Shown one piece after another: positions 1-10,792 of a stretch of DNA of 64,000 bases (within the stretch, counting starts at the first letter, position 1; each line of letters starts with the position of its first letter). The stretch is from Linnemannia schmuckeri (Eukaryota > Mortierellomycota > Mortierellomycetes > Mortierellales > Mortierellaceae). The position numbers and the translations under genes are program-made. The notes beneath the pieces are model-generated. The model was not told where the DNA came from, searched no databases, and worked only from the letters and a program-made list of their open reading frames with translations. The stretch lies in NCBI GenBank assembly GCA_029449235.1, contig JANATG010000005.1, forward strand, positions 2,294,001-2,358,000. Direction: 5' to 3'.

Positions 1-632
1 GGTGAAGTAGCCTCGATATCCTTGGGTTCCTCCGAACCAGCAGTAGTCGGTACCTCTCCATTTTGCTCTGCACGCCGGTACTCTGAGGGAGAGGGTGCCA
101 ATGCATAGCTGCCTCCGACCTTGACCTGAGCGGCCTTCTTTTCCCGAACAGCCCGTTGGATTGAGAATGTGATGAGAATAACTGCCGTGACAATGAAGAG
201 GATCGCAGACAAGATGCAGAAGGCGGTCGAGGCAAACATGGACTGACAGGCACGAATGTAGTTCTTGTCGTTGGTGTCCTCTCCAGAGGGAAGGACTCTA
301 CAGGAGACACGGGTCATGCTATTGGCTGGCTTAGCAATCCCCCCTACAGAGGCTAGGATCCAGAGGAGAATGGCGACTCCGACCCAGGAGCCCTCGATAG
401 CGGCATTCACTGTCCGACCTGATTTCTGACGGAGAACGAGGACGAGGGTGACTATGGTCGATATGAGCGAGAAGATGAGAGTGCCGATGGCGATGCCGGA
501 GACTGATCCGGCGTCTGGAGATTTAGGGTAGGCAGAGACATAGAGACAGCAGCAAATGAGGACGATGAGTCCAGAGAAAAAGGTGCCGATTTGGACTAGA
601 AACAATGTCCGGGAAGTCGGTGAGAAATTCAT
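1..632 (-). CDS. MARVEL-like four-TM membrane protein (C-terminus cut by window edge)
   Basis: Read on the minus strand from the ATG at 632-630 (MNFSPTSRTLFL), the frame stays open to base 1, about 210 codons, so the C-terminus lies outside the window. Four hydrophobic segments are visible at about residues 9-31, 45-66, 80-98 and 124-148, with a Cys pair in the loop before TM4 (SCRVLPSGED...RACQSMF). A basic then acidic polar tail follows TM4 (QRAVREKKAAQVKVGGSYAL). This four-helix layout with short loops resembles fungal MARVEL-domain proteins of the plasma membrane or eisosome. The assignment rests on topology only. No intron is needed. The upstream DNA on the minus strand is strongly pyrimidine-rich, as is common just before fungal start codons. 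Confidence 0.6.
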   Translation of the reverse strand, partial: MNFSPTSRTLFLVQIGTFFSGLIVLICCCLYVSAYPKSPDAGSVSGIAIGTLIFSLISTIVTLVLVLRQKSGRTVNAAIEGSWVGVAILLWILASVGGIAKPANSMTRVSCRVLPSGEDTNDKNYIRACQSMFASTAFCILSAILFIVTAVILITFSIQRAVREKKAAQVKVGGSYALAPSPSEYRRAEQNGEVPTTAGSEEPKDIEATS

Positions 633-2399
633 TGATCTGAACTCTTTGTTGCGTGATGGAGTGGAGTGGTTAGAAGTGAAGGTGAGTGAGTGTAAGGTGA
701 GTGAGTGTAAGGTGAGTGAGTGTAAGGGTGAGTGATTATGAGAGTGAGGGAGTGGAATGAAGGTGAGGTATGTGCGAGTGAGTGATGGAGTGAAGAGAAG
801 AGTGCTGAGTGGGAGGGTGGGAAGAATGAATAAATAAATAGAAGTGGAGTGAAAGGAAAAAGTGAAAAGGAGAAGAAGAGAAGAAGGAAAAAAGACAAGA
901 GGGCGAAGCCCAGTCAAAAGTAATAATAAATATCAATCAAACAGAACGAGCAAAAGACAAGGAGGCGATGGGTTGCAAGTTGTCCCTGTCTATCATCCTT
1001 TGTCTTCACCCGAAGAGAGAATATCTCCATCTTCCTCTCGTCATATCTCAAGGACTCTTGGACACAAACACTCCTGCTTGTCCTGTTTTTTATTTACTCT
1101 TGTGTTTTTATTTATTGCTTGTTTTCTTAATCGGTCACCATCGCTCCTCTTCTTCTTTAGTCATCTTTTTCAATGGCCCATAATCGATTGCACCTAATCC
1201 CACCATTCCCCTTCTGTCATAGTCAAAAAAATTATTCTTGTCCTTCTCTTTCGAAAAGGAGGCAGACCCTTTTCTTTTCCCTTCCTCCCTCCAACCCGTG
1301 AAAGTTAAGCATTTTTCTCTCTTGCATGTCATCGATAAAAATACAACAAAAAAAATTAAAATCCCCGCTTGTGGACCTGTGGAGACATCTGACCCCTCTC
1401 CCTTTCTCTCTCAGACTGGAGCAAATGGATGGCACTTGCCCTTTCTCCAAAGCTTCCCGGGTTTCGATCACTCATTTTCGCAGACTTTCTCATTTCTCTC
1501 TCTTCATCCTGCTCTTCATCTTTTTGTTCGCTTCGCTTACTCGCTCGCTTACTCGTATTACGAACAATAAGCACATACAGCCAAAATGTGCGGCACCCCT
1601 CCGTTTTTACGGCTGTGTCTTCCTTCACCTTTCATTCATGCCAAGACAAAAAAGAAGACCGTTTTTATCTCGATTGCATATTAAATTCTATTTCGGTTTT
1701 GTATCTGGGTTGTCACTCTGTGTTTAACTATCACTTTTTCGTCTTCATTACGGCTATTGTTTGTGTTCACATCCTTGGCCATGCGATAAAAAGACGGAAA
1801 GGGCTGCCGGGTCTTGCAATCATCCCACTCATCCTCCCTCTCTTTCTCCCTCAAACAGCCCTCTTGGTATTTTCCTTCTCGCTTCATTGCACCTGCACCT
1901 ATAGACGCAATTTCAAACACCGTGCCCAGGAAGAGGCGTGGTACGTGAATGCGGTACTTTGCGCACAGAGTGAAAAAGCCAAGAAAGTAACAAAATACGC
2001 TTACCCTGGTTGAACCGCTCTAATGCAAGGTTCGATTTTTTTTTTGGACGGCTGTTGATGAACTACGCTGTGAGCCTACAGCAACACCTTCAGCAACAAC
2101 AACGCAGAAACAAAAAACAAAGCGGAACAGAATGTTTTGTTCATAGTAAGACAAACTGGAGCGAACCCTTTTATTAACATAAACGCGTAGATTGATGTCA
2201 TCGCTCAGTTTTTTTTTTCATGTTTTTTCTCGGCGCTAATTTGCAAAGGCCGTAAGGGTTTATTGTAAAAGCTACTAGGATTTTTTTATGTACAAAGCGG
2301 GTGTGGACACCTTCCATCATGAGGATGGACTTAGGGAATCAGTATGTGTGTTCAGTCTCTTGCAGAGTCGCAAAAAAGACCGTCTTCATCGCTCAGGAT
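633..2399. other. Intergenic, upstream of the MARVEL-like gene and downstream of the RTC3-like gene
   Basis: No convincing gene. Bases 660-900 are GA-rich on the plus strand (CT-rich in the direction of the MARVEL-like gene) and include a 15-bp tandem repeat. The longest open frame, plus strand 1429-2013, lies in T/C-rich sequence and shows no recognisable domain. The stretch probably holds the promoter and 5'UTR of the minus-strand gene. Confidence 0.5.
678..740. repeat. 15-bp tandem repeat, about 3.5 copies
   Basis: The unit GGTGAGTGAGTGTAA (and its GTGAGTGAGT core) is repeated head to tail about 50 bases upstream of the start codon of the MARVEL-like gene, probably inside its 5'UTR or core promoter. 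Confidence 0.8.
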
Positions 2400-2929
2400 T
2401 TAAACATGAGTCTGCTGGATCTCGCCATTCATGATGATCGCCTCTGCGATGGCCTGCTCGTCATGGGTGTTGAAGAGAGCCTCCAAGTCCGCCTGTGCGG
2501 GACGAGCAACCTTGCCGTTGAAGCCGCGGCCAGTCACCGTCTGAAAGATCTCGTATGCTATTTGCAGAAGAATGGCAGGGCATGGATATGAAGATGTAGC
2601 GAGGAAACAATGTTAGCAACTCCATCTTAGCGACAATTTTCAACAACTCTAATAGGTAAGCCCAGCACAGCCAACAAAGCAATAAACAACAAAGCAAGAC
2701 AAACAAGAACATGAAAAAAGAAAGACGACTTACACTGGACGACATCAACGAGGGCGATGGGGGGCTCCTTCATGTCAGAGTCCTGTACTTGCTTCTGAGG
2801 GTTACCGCTGGGACCCTGGTGGGAACGTTGGGCGCGGTACTTGGCTGCCATGCCGGGCTGGGCCATGATAAAGACATCGGGCATGTGCTGGCCGGGGTGG
2901 TTAGGGGCCTTATAGATAATCTTCTCCAT
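2400..2929 (-). CDS. RTC3: SBDS-domain protein, Rtc3/YHR087W-like
   Basis: Two exons on the minus strand: 2929-2734 and 2557-2400. The intron has GTAAGT and TAG ends, and joining keeps frame to give 117 residues. The protein starts MEKIIYKAPNH, has the strand-rich N-terminal half with DVFIMAQPG and ends VTGRGFNGKVARPAQADLEA...IAEAIIMNGEIQQTHV. This matches the small fungal one-domain SBDS proteins, of which yeast Rtc3 is the type member. They share the N-terminal fold of the Shwachman-Bodian-Diamond ribosome maturation factor and have been linked to RNA metabolism and telomere capping. The length is near that of yeast Rtc3 (about 111). The gene is divergent from the COX14-like gene and shares a 640-bp intergenic region with it. 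Confidence 0.85.
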
Positions 2930-3569
2930 GTTGAGTGTGTGTATGTGTGGGGTTGAGGTTGGAAGCAAAAAAGTTTGTTTGTTGTGGGGATGAAGAGAAA
3001 AAAAAGACCGGCAAGAGCTTTTATAACAGAGCAAAGGCCGCGAGAAAGGGCATTCGCGTTCACTCTGAAGACAGTTATGAAACATTTTTCTCATACTGTT
3101 GTCATAACATTCATTGGCCCCGGTTTCTTACTCTTGTTTTCTTCGACGATTTTCACTTACTCACACGAGCAACCTACTCAAACCACTGCTCCCTTGTCCT
3201 TGTGCTACGCTTGTCTCTAGTTCCTGGGCATCCGAAGGACATGTAGCATCATCGACTACGGATGAGGACATAGGCCCCAGGCCTATATGTGTTCATTCTA
3301 TCGTCATGTTCATGTCATGAAGGTAACTCCTTGATCTCCGCCAAATTGTTCGCACAGTTTTTTCCTTCCTTCCTTTTCTTTTTTTTTTTTTTTTTTTTTT
3401 TTCGTGGCGTCAAAATGCAGTTGGCAGTCCCAGGTATCCGATTCGATCGCGTCTACTACTTGCTTTACACTTCCTACTTTTGCCACTTTTTGTCTCGTGT
3501 CCCTGCCCTGACCGAAGCTTGATTCAACAACACACACATAACCTTTTACAACTACACAGGAAACCAACC
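2930..3569. promoter_or_regulatory. Divergent intergenic region between RTC3-like and COX14-like genes
   Basis: 640 bp with no credible gene. It must hold both promoters. A run of about 24 T with few interruptions (about 3378-3402) lies 170 bases before the COX14-like start codon. No clear TATA box was found. Confidence 0.5.
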
Positions 3570-4089
3570 ATGGGAGCATCAACAAAACTTGCAGACCTCG
3601 CTCACCGCACATTCATCCTCGGAGTCTTTGGAGCCACTGGTACCTTCACCTTATATACGACATGAAGCTGATTATTACCTTGTAGTTGCGATTCCACCAT
3701 GGATAAAAACACCGAGATCACCTTTTACCAACCGAAAAAAAAGAAAAAAAAATAATACTAACGCTTTTTTGCACTTCTTTTCGTTGCGAACAATATTATA
3801 GTCTATATTGGAGTCGGAACGGTCCAATTGGTCAACGCCCGTATCGAGAAGAACAAGATCATGAGGGCCACCTGGGATGCTGTAAGCACAACACCCTAAG
3901 CAACAACGATTTTCTAATTATTCACGCCTAACTCCGAGCACGATATTCCGGAAGTCGACTTACGCTAACATGCTATGTATTTTCATATTTTTTTTCGCTT
4001 AGGAACAAATGGCCGAGTTGCGTCGTCAGGGAGAGGAAGAGATGGAGAGACAGAGGTTGGAGCAGCAGGCAAGGAGAGACCAGGCATAA
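3570..4089 (+). CDS. COX14: Cytochrome c oxidase assembly protein, COX14-like
   Basis: Three exons: 3570-3639, 3802-3881 and 4003-4089. All introns are GT-AG and the join keeps frame for 78 residues. The protein starts MGASTKLADLAHRTFILG, has one hydrophobic segment at about residues 15-36 (the junction gives GATVYIGVGTVQLV), then a highly charged helical tail (EQMAELRRQGEEEMERQRLE). This is the plan of fungal Cox14: a short N-terminal head, one inner-membrane helix, and a charged tail. Cox14 couples Cox1 synthesis in mitochondria to assembly of complex IV. The intron reading into the unspliced frame would end after TTLYTT, which is why the gene is easily missed. The size and layout fit well; the residue match to Cox14 is only moderate. 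Confidence 0.72.
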
Positions 4090-4258
4090 AAGAAATCATT
4101 GGAGACAAGAACACCGATCTCAACTTTTGCATCATGTATCAACTACCAACAATCCTGTCGACAACAAATAAACCTACACTTTACCCGCAAATGCAAGGGG
4201 AAAAAAGGGCGCTCGGGACATCGTTTTGACACTATCAAAAAACTGCAGATATGATTGT

Positions 4259-5760
4259 TTATTCCTGATGCTGATGAGTCCTCTCGTCCCAGATCTGGTT
4301 CCCAGCCTGGATAGCCTCCTCAACCCTCTCCAAATTATCACACTCCCGCATCTCCAATGTCGCAGGCCCGCCTAACCGATACCCTGACTGCTCCACCCTC
4401 AACAAGTCAGTCATCAATCCTACTGTCCCCAAATGCGTAGCAATGTCGGCAATCAGTGTACGGATATAGGTTCCCGAAGAGCAATGCACCCGGATATGGA
4501 AATAGAGACTTTTGTCTCCGATGGTTGGAGGAGGGATGGGGATGTAGGTTGGGTCGGTCAGTGTTGGGTCGGTGAATTTCTTTGGGCGGAAGGTTTTCCG
4601 TTCTTCCTGAACGTCTTCCGCCACGTCGTTCGGTCCTACTGTGCTCTTGTCGTGTTCATTGTCATTGGTAATAATATCATTGCCGCTATTGTTAATGACA
4701 GAAGAACCGCTCACAGAAGCGTCAGCAGAAACAGCATCGAGCTGGAACCCGAAGGCTTGTAGACTAGGATCCGGGAGAGTGCTCTCATCCGGATACGAGA
4801 GCAAGTCCAGTCCATAAATCTGCACCTTTCTCGAGGGAATCTCTCTCGGTAATGGGATCCCTTCACGCGCATAGTCATATAACCTCTTCCCATCCATATT
4901 TAGTGCCGAGTACCTATTCTCACACATCGAAGACGACCAATTAATATCTCACGCGTCTAATTAACATCGTTTTCGTGCGGAACTAAACATTCATGAGCTC
5001 AATGGCATTTTAAGAAGGGACGGCAAGAAAAAACTTACAGGGGTGGGGTTTGAGAGATCTCGCCCTTGAAGACCTGCAGGGCGTCCAATAACCGCTCCTT
5101 GGTGATGTGATCTGTAGGTTGTTGGTCGACTAAAGAGCCTGTCGAGTCCAGAGTCGTCGAACTGAATCCTAACCGTGCTTCTGCGATATACACCTAGAAA
5201 TGAGTATTTGTATATTAGTGCCCTGAAACGCGCAAAAAGAGGCAAAAAAGAACCAGCATATTCTTTTTTTTCTAAAGTGAAGATTTTACCTTGGATGATC
5301 CACTCATGTTATGCAGTTTCTTGCACCCGGTTCCCATTCCCACCACTATTTAATGCAGCCACACACATACACACAAAAAAACAGTATACACCATTGTCAG
5401 TCCCCACATCCACACATGACATATTACTAAACCACTTTAATGCATGGCCCATAACGTAAGCTTACCAACGATCCCCCGCGCCAAAGGATCCAGCGTGCCT
5501 CCATGCCCAATCTTGACTAACCCGCGTTTCTGTGCTCTTTTCGACCCATCGACTTCCAAAACCCCTTTCACAAGAGGATGGGACTGATTTCGTTTACAGA
5601 CATGTTGCAGGTGATCGAGGATGGTCGTTGAAGTGATTCCGGAGGGTTTATTGACAGCGAATATGCCTGTTAGTGGGACGTGTTTGGTTGCTTTTGTTGT
5701 TGCCTTTGTTGCATGGGATGAGAGTTTTGATGACAGGGTGATCAGGGATCTTGACACCAT
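4259..5760 (-). CDS. PUS4: tRNA pseudouridine-55 synthase, TruB/Pus4 family
   Basis: Four exons on the minus strand: 5760-5466, 5345-5290, 5193-5039 and 4913-4259. Together they give 386 residues in frame. Exon 1 carries the catalytic TruB block GHGGTLDPLARGIV with the active Asp, preceded by the motif FAVNKPSGITST. Exon 2 completes GTGCKKL, exon 3 the segment VYIAEARLGFSSTTLDSTG, and exon 4 the PPLYSALNMDGKRLYDYAREG motif and the HIRVHCSSGTYIRTLIADI block. Such enzymes isomerise U55 in the T-loop of cytosolic and mitochondrial tRNAs. An acidic, low-complexity insert (about residues 215-275) divides the catalytic domain, as in other fungal Pus4 proteins. The N-terminus, rich in Ser, Thr and Lys, could act as a mitochondrial presequence. 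I start at the ATG at 5760. Confidence 0.93.
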
Positions 5761-5889
5761 GATCACAAAACAAGAACCTCAAGAAGTAGGGTGAAAGGAC
5801 AAGAAAAAAATTGGTGGCCAAAGCGTTGATTTGATTTTTTTTATTTGATCACTAGGGAAAGCCGCATGGCAGTCACTCGCGCGGATGGC

Positions 5890-8070
5890 TTACGAACAGC
5901 GAAGGAGGTTGGACGCGCAGGTGACCATAGACAAGGGACGATCGACCCTATACCTCGACGAAGCCGTAGCAGAGGCACCGGCAAAGGCACCAACCCCCCT
6001 CCTCTTGCGCTCCGCAACCTCAGCCAAGATCTGCCCACGATCCAACTTCGGTGGTCCTCCTCTCTTGCCCTTCGGTCCAGGAGGAGCCGTCAGCAAAGGC
6101 ACAACAGGCAACAGCTTGGGAGATGTCGACGCCGAGCCAGAAGGCGAGGTCAAGTACGCCAATGGTGTCGGAGACAGACTTCCGCCACTGTCGTTCTTGA
6201 TGACAGTCGAGTGCCCCATGAGGCTGGATCGTCGTGGAGGAAAATGTGGGAATGGCGGTGACTCAGGAGGGGACATCATCCCCGATGATCCGACATTTGT
6301 ACCTCGTGCAAAACCACTGTTATGATTCTGGTTCTCGAGAGACTGGAACCGCTGAATGATCCCACTTACGCCATTGTACTGTTCTTGGGGTGGGGGTGAC
6401 CAGAAAGAGGGCGACAAGGGTGATGAGGGTGGGACCATAGGTGGCGGTGAAGGCGACGCAGACATGGATCTGGCTCTGGACGTGGTGGGTGACGAGGGTG
6501 AGGCCATAGGTGGCGGTGAAGGTGACACAGACATGGACCTGGCGTCTCTGGACGTGATGGTAGGCGGTGGCGAAGGAAGAGACGGCCACATGGCGCCATT
6601 ACTGCTTCCGCTGCCACTCAAGAACTGATCTGAGGCCATACGATGGATCAGTTCATCCTCCGCGACTGAACTCTCAACCTCACATTCCTCCTCGTCCTCC
6701 TCACCCTCATCGTCGTCAAATGCAGACCTCTCAAGCATACGCTGACGATACATGTACTCAAACCGCCCATCCTCCGATGGGCTTTGCAACTCCTCCTCAT
6801 CCACCGCCACCACCACTTCCTCTTCCTCCTCCTCCCTTGGGTCGAAATCACTCCCAAGATCATCCTCATCAGAATCCATCGTCACCGAAAAATCGTCATC
6901 CAAACTCTCATCTCGATAATCCCATCCCATCTCGCTATCATAGTCGTCATAATACCCCATCTCAATCAAGTCCTCGATATTCTCGATGACAAAGATTTCG
7001 TTATGGGACGCCCAGCGGACGGTTTTGATCGCTGGGGGTGTTGGGAGAGGACGGGGAGGTTGTGGAAGCGGACGAGATTGAGTAGTGATGAAGAGGTTGT
7101 CGAGGAATGCGGGTGATGACATTGGGCGTGGACGGCGTGGTGGTTGTGGTGGAGAAGGTGGCTGTGGTGGAAGTGATGAAGAGGTGATGATGACGGAGGA
7201 GGAGCGCTGGAGTTGTTTATGATGGGGTGCGGATGCCCTTCTTTGCAGTGGAGGACCATCTTGACTATATGGGGATGCTTGCTGTTGATGTTGCTGTTGC
7301 TGTTGAAGTAACTGTTGATATTGCTGTTGCAACATCGGTCCCAAATGTACATGGCCATGATGTCGACCCGAAGCTGTCGACGTTGGTGTCACAGGTCGAA
7401 TCTTTTTCAGGATGGATTTTAATGGCTTTGTTGGCACGACGACGTTGCTCTGCTTATTCTTCTGTTGCTGCCCATGTGGTTGCTGTAGTTTCTGCTGCTG
7501 TTGGTGTTGTTGTTGTTCACGACGAGATGTGTTACTCCTACGAGAAGCCAAGGAGTTGAGGGAGTTGGACGAAGATGACCGTCGGAAACTCAGTCCTGGA
7601 CGGCGGGTCGGGAGGAGTTCCTGGGACTCGATTCTGATGAGAGGCGGTCTTACAGGTTTTGTCGGGGTGGGAGGTGGCGAAAGTGGCAATGGTGCAGTTT
7701 TTGTTGGAGTTGATGTAGGGGAGGAAGGAGAAGGGTAGGTGGGAAAGGAAATAGGGGTGTGTGGGTTACGTGCACTACTGATGGTAGTGCTCTTAACTGC
7801 AGATCGTGCTCTCGGGTCAGACTCCTTGCAGGTGAAGTACAGCCCATCAACCACCCACAGACGTTCCTTGTCCTCCTCTTGTCCGCAGCTGTCATTGGAC
7901 GAGACGCTGGAAATGTTGCTGCTGCTTCTGCTGATGGAGCTGCCGGAGATGCTGCTGAAGTTGCTGCTATCACTGCTGTCGCTCCTGTCAAGTTGATAGG
8001 CGGTGGCGATCCTGTAGCAACCGTCCAATGGCTGCTGGTGTTGCAGTTGGTGTTGTTGAGAAGTATACAT
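5890..8070 (-). CDS. Disordered low-complexity protein with an RVxF-like motif
   Basis: A single open frame of 726 residues from the ATG at 8070. Most of it is Ser-, Pro- and Gln-rich and looks unfolded, with poly-Gln near residues 185-205 and 248-264 and many SPPP/SPSPPP repeats in 490-560. Two conserved-looking islands stand out: KSILKK at about 218-223, and IKTVRWASHNEIFVIENIED at about 348-367, followed by a very acidic Asp/Glu tract to about 470. SILKK followed by a K-x-V-x-W/F site is a layout I associate with fungal proteins that bind protein phosphatase 1, but that is inference. A third ordered patch is RLWVVDGLYFTCKE near residues 70-83. The C-terminus is basic (VAERKRRGVGAF). No enzyme domain was found. 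The coding model is supported by the long uninterrupted frame; the function is unknown. Confidence 0.7.
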   Translation of the reverse strand: MYTSQQHQLQHQQPLDGCYRIATAYQLDRSDSSDSSNFSSISGSSISRSSSNISSVSSNDSCGQEEDKERLWVVDGLYFTCKESDPRARSAVKSTTISSARNPHTPISFPTYPSPSSPTSTPTKTAPLPLSPPPTPTKPVRPPLIRIESQELLPTRRPGLSFRRSSSSNSLNSLASRRSNTSRREQQQHQQQQKLQQPHGQQQKNKQSNVVVPTKPLKSILKKIRPVTPTSTASGRHHGHVHLGPMLQQQYQQLLQQQQQHQQQASPYSQDGPPLQRRASAPHHKQLQRSSSVIITSSSLPPQPPSPPQPPRRPRPMSSPAFLDNLFITTQSRPLPQPPRPLPTPPAIKTVRWASHNEIFVIENIEDLIEMGYYDDYDSEMGWDYRDESLDDDFSVTMDSDEDDLGSDFDPREEEEEEVVVAVDEEELQSPSEDGRFEYMYRQRMLERSAFDDDEGEEDEEECEVESSVAEDELIHRMASDQFLSGSGSSNGAMWPSLPSPPPTITSRDARSMSVSPSPPPMASPSSPTTSRARSMSASPSPPPMVPPSSPLSPSFWSPPPQEQYNGVSGIIQRFQSLENQNHNSGFARGTNVGSSGMMSPPESPPFPHFPPRRSSLMGHSTVIKNDSGGSLSPTPLAYLTSPSGSASTSPKLLPVVPLLTAPPGPKGKRGGPPKLDRGQILAEVAERKRRGVGAFAGASATASSRYRVDRPLSMVTCASNLLRCS

Positions 8071-8901
8071 GGTGGTGTGGTATCAAGTATTAGGTATTAA
8101 GAAATAATGGTAAGAGGAGTTATAGTAGCAGTGGTGGTTGAGGTGGTGGTGATGGTGATGGTGATGGTAGTAGTTGGGATGATATGAAGAGAGTAGGAGG
8201 ATGAAAGGAAAGTAGCAAAAGAAGAATGGCGGTGGTGGTTGCTATCCCAATATGGTGTTCAGAGACAGAGAAGGTGAACAAGGTAGAAAAATCAGAAAAG
8301 GGGGATGGGGGATCGATCGCCTTCTTAAAAGGGTAACAAAAAAAAACTGTGGTAACTCATTTCGATCATCATGACAAGGCCGAACGACAGCGAGGAAAGA
8401 AAAAAAAAAGCAAAACAAAAAACAAACATACGGACAGGTACAAGCGCAGCCTAAGGGGGGGGCTGAACCTGTAAGTGATGATGTTGGTCTTGGTTGGTAA
8501 TGGTCGAGACTTGAGGGAAGGACATGGTTCAATCCATTTTAACCCCTATTTTTTTTTATCATTGTTTTGTTTTGGTTTTTTTTTATTATTTTATTTTTTG
8601 CCCTTCAAGCGGCGTTTTGTAAAACGTTGTCATCATACCATGTGCACTTGTACCATCCATGATCAGTTCTTTTATCCTTTCTCCCTTTTGATCCCTTCTC
8701 TCGCCTTTTTTCTACTGTCCTCCAGGAGTAAAAAAGTCTTCCATCAAAAAGCACTCAGTCATTGAACAAAAAATGAAAACTACAACTCGTGAGACACATC
8801 GCGCCTCACCTTCATTCCCACGGATTTCTGTGAGCCAAAAAGTCTGACGTTCTTCCCCTTCCCCCTCGTCATCTAGGCCTTTCCGTCTTTCCCTCTAGTC
8901 A

Positions 8902-8904
<3 letters not shown>

Positions 8905-8933
<29 letters not shown>
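8905..8933. repeat. Poly(A), 29 bases
   Basis: Uninterrupted run of A on the plus strand, 132 bases before a second, longer run. Confidence 0.95.
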
Positions 8934-9064
8934 CGAGTACCGCACATCTCCGCAAGTATGAAGTGACGATTACGCGCCCATTTCGCCAAACCCCAACAAC
9001 CCATTTGTTACCCCTCCCCGTGTTTCCAAGATTGCACCAAAGCACCATCAAACAATGCAAATTG

Positions 9065-9102
<38 letters not shown>
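9065..9102. repeat. Poly(A), 38 bases
   Basis: Uninterrupted run of A on the plus strand. With the run at 8905 it brackets a short unique segment, which could be a remnant of A-tailed retroposition or simple homopolymer expansion. Confidence 0.95.
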
Positions 9103-9104
<2 letters not shown>

Positions 9105-9380
9105 AAAGATAAATCAGGCGTCAACCACTGAGCTTTGGATCACACGGTTTGACTTTTTTTGTCAGGGACAAACAGGAAAAATTGATTCAGCCAGGCCTGA
9201 CAAACCAGATTCATATTCGACCCTTCGTACCTAACCTTTGACCCCTCTACTCTGAGGGCTGATCAACCCTCCCACATATCATCGAAAGAGAAAATCGGGA
9301 AGTAGTTCCAAATGTTCAAGTAAAACCTTGGTTTACGCAATTCTTCCCAGCAGAGAAAGGTAGATGTTGCTTCTAGAACG

Positions 9381-9456
9381 CGGTCCATAATTGAAGATGC
9401 CAGATAATCGAACTAAGCAGATAGCTCGATTACTTGATTTCCTCAATTGTGGACCG
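9381..9456. repeat. Imperfect inverted repeat able to form a long hairpin
   Basis: Left arm 9381-9414 and right arm 9423-9456 are reverse complements at 26 of 34 positions, with an 8-base loop (AAGCAGAT). The best-matched blocks are CGGTCCA, AATTGA and TAATCGA. Several mismatches would be G-U pairs in RNA. Nature unknown: it could be a MITE remnant or a structured non-coding RNA. Confidence 0.75.
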
Positions 9457-10317
9457 TGTCCTATTCCTGCAAGAAGAGTTGCGTAAAAGAAGCGCGCAAT
9501 GATGATGGGATGGGAATGCTGAGCAAACACGGAGCGAAAAAGAAAGAAAAAAAGATTGCGAACAAGATCAAGAGTGAGATGAGAAGCGTCCTGTTCGCAC
9601 TAATAACCAGGACCTCCGAGGAAGAAGGGGACGAAGACAATGCTCCTGACCACTTTCTTTCTGGAAAGAAGAAGAACACGAGTGAATAAAGACGAGTGCG
9701 GGTATGATGGAAGCGCGTTCGTTTTGCCAATTGATGTGAAAAAAGGGTCGTTGGGCTGGAACCAAGGGTTCGCATGAAAAGAGGGTGCATTGAGCGGTTA
9801 TGCCCTCTCGGGGGGTTGGATTTTTGGAATGTCGGTTCCGCTTTTTTTTTTGAGTATCCATGAAGATGGCTTCACCTTACTTACTTGCCCCTATCTTTTT
9901 CAACCGGTGATTATTCCTCTTCCTTCTTGTATTCATGCACACAATGCATGCACACATTGTCAGCATAAGTAAAAACGTGGATTCCAACTGTGGTCGATTT
10001 GCATATCTACTTTCCCTCTCCCCTCTCCTCAACTCTCAACTCCAGAAAACAATGGACAACCTCGCTTCTTGTCCTCCCGTCCCACCCACAAAACAAAAGA
10101 ACAGACGTCGTATACGTGTTGTCACAATGACCTTTTGTAGTTTTGTCCTTGTAAACAAGACACTACATTGGGAAGGGAACCTGTCCCTGGTTGACTGTGG
10201 CTATTTTTTTCTATTGAGTTTTGTTTGTTGTCTGTGCATATTTTCCTCTCCGCTGTTGGTCAATAGTGAAAATAGGGGTTGCACCCCAATGATATCATGC
10301 AACACGAAGAAAGAAAT

Positions 10318-10322
<5 letters not shown>

Positions 10323-10351
<29 letters not shown>
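10323..10351. repeat. AG dinucleotide microsatellite
   Basis: About 14 AG units in the intergenic region downstream of SEC22. Confidence 0.85.
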
Positions 10352-10354
<3 letters not shown>

Positions 10355-10792
10355 CCAACACAAACTCCACGTTGTTTAGTTCGACTGTGTTCACGGCAAC
10401 CCGACTAACTGTGGTACTCTCTCTGCGCCTCGGAAGGTTGTTGTTGGTTGCTTTGTGTTTTACTGCTCTTCATATATGGTTGTCTTAAAAAACAACTCAA
10501 AAAAAAAAAAGCCTCGTGGTCCTGGAACATCTTTCAAACCTCACGACTCTCCCATCCTTCTCCCGTACCCGTGCTAAGCACTCAGCGATCTGCACACAAG
10601 GCTACACCGTGATTTACAACGGGGTCGTGGTGTGCATCGTAAAAAAATGTTATAGGGCAATTGAAGTTACCACCATCTACTAGATTTTAGGAGTAAAAGC
10701 ACGCTATTTGTTTTATTTCTCATCCTCATATCGCCATCGGACTTCAGCATACGCGATCCGCCGAATCCTACGTTTATATCTAAAACATAGCT

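Larger units (their letters stand above)
8071..10792. other. Long intergenic region (2.7 kb) with poly-A tracts, hairpin and GA repeat
   Basis: I see no gene here on either strand. It contains GGT/GAT-rich repeats just upstream of the 726-residue gene (about 8125-8180), two long A runs, a near-perfect palindrome at 9254-9271, a long imperfect inverted repeat at 9381-9456, an AG dinucleotide run near 10325-10350 and an A run at 10499-10510. Short open frames are scattered and lack conserved content. Confidence 0.5.

Noticed and set aside
1429..2013. 194-codon open frame on the plus strand
   Set aside because: Lies in T/C-rich sequence, has skewed composition (Ser, Leu, Phe), no domain, and no plausible exon partners.
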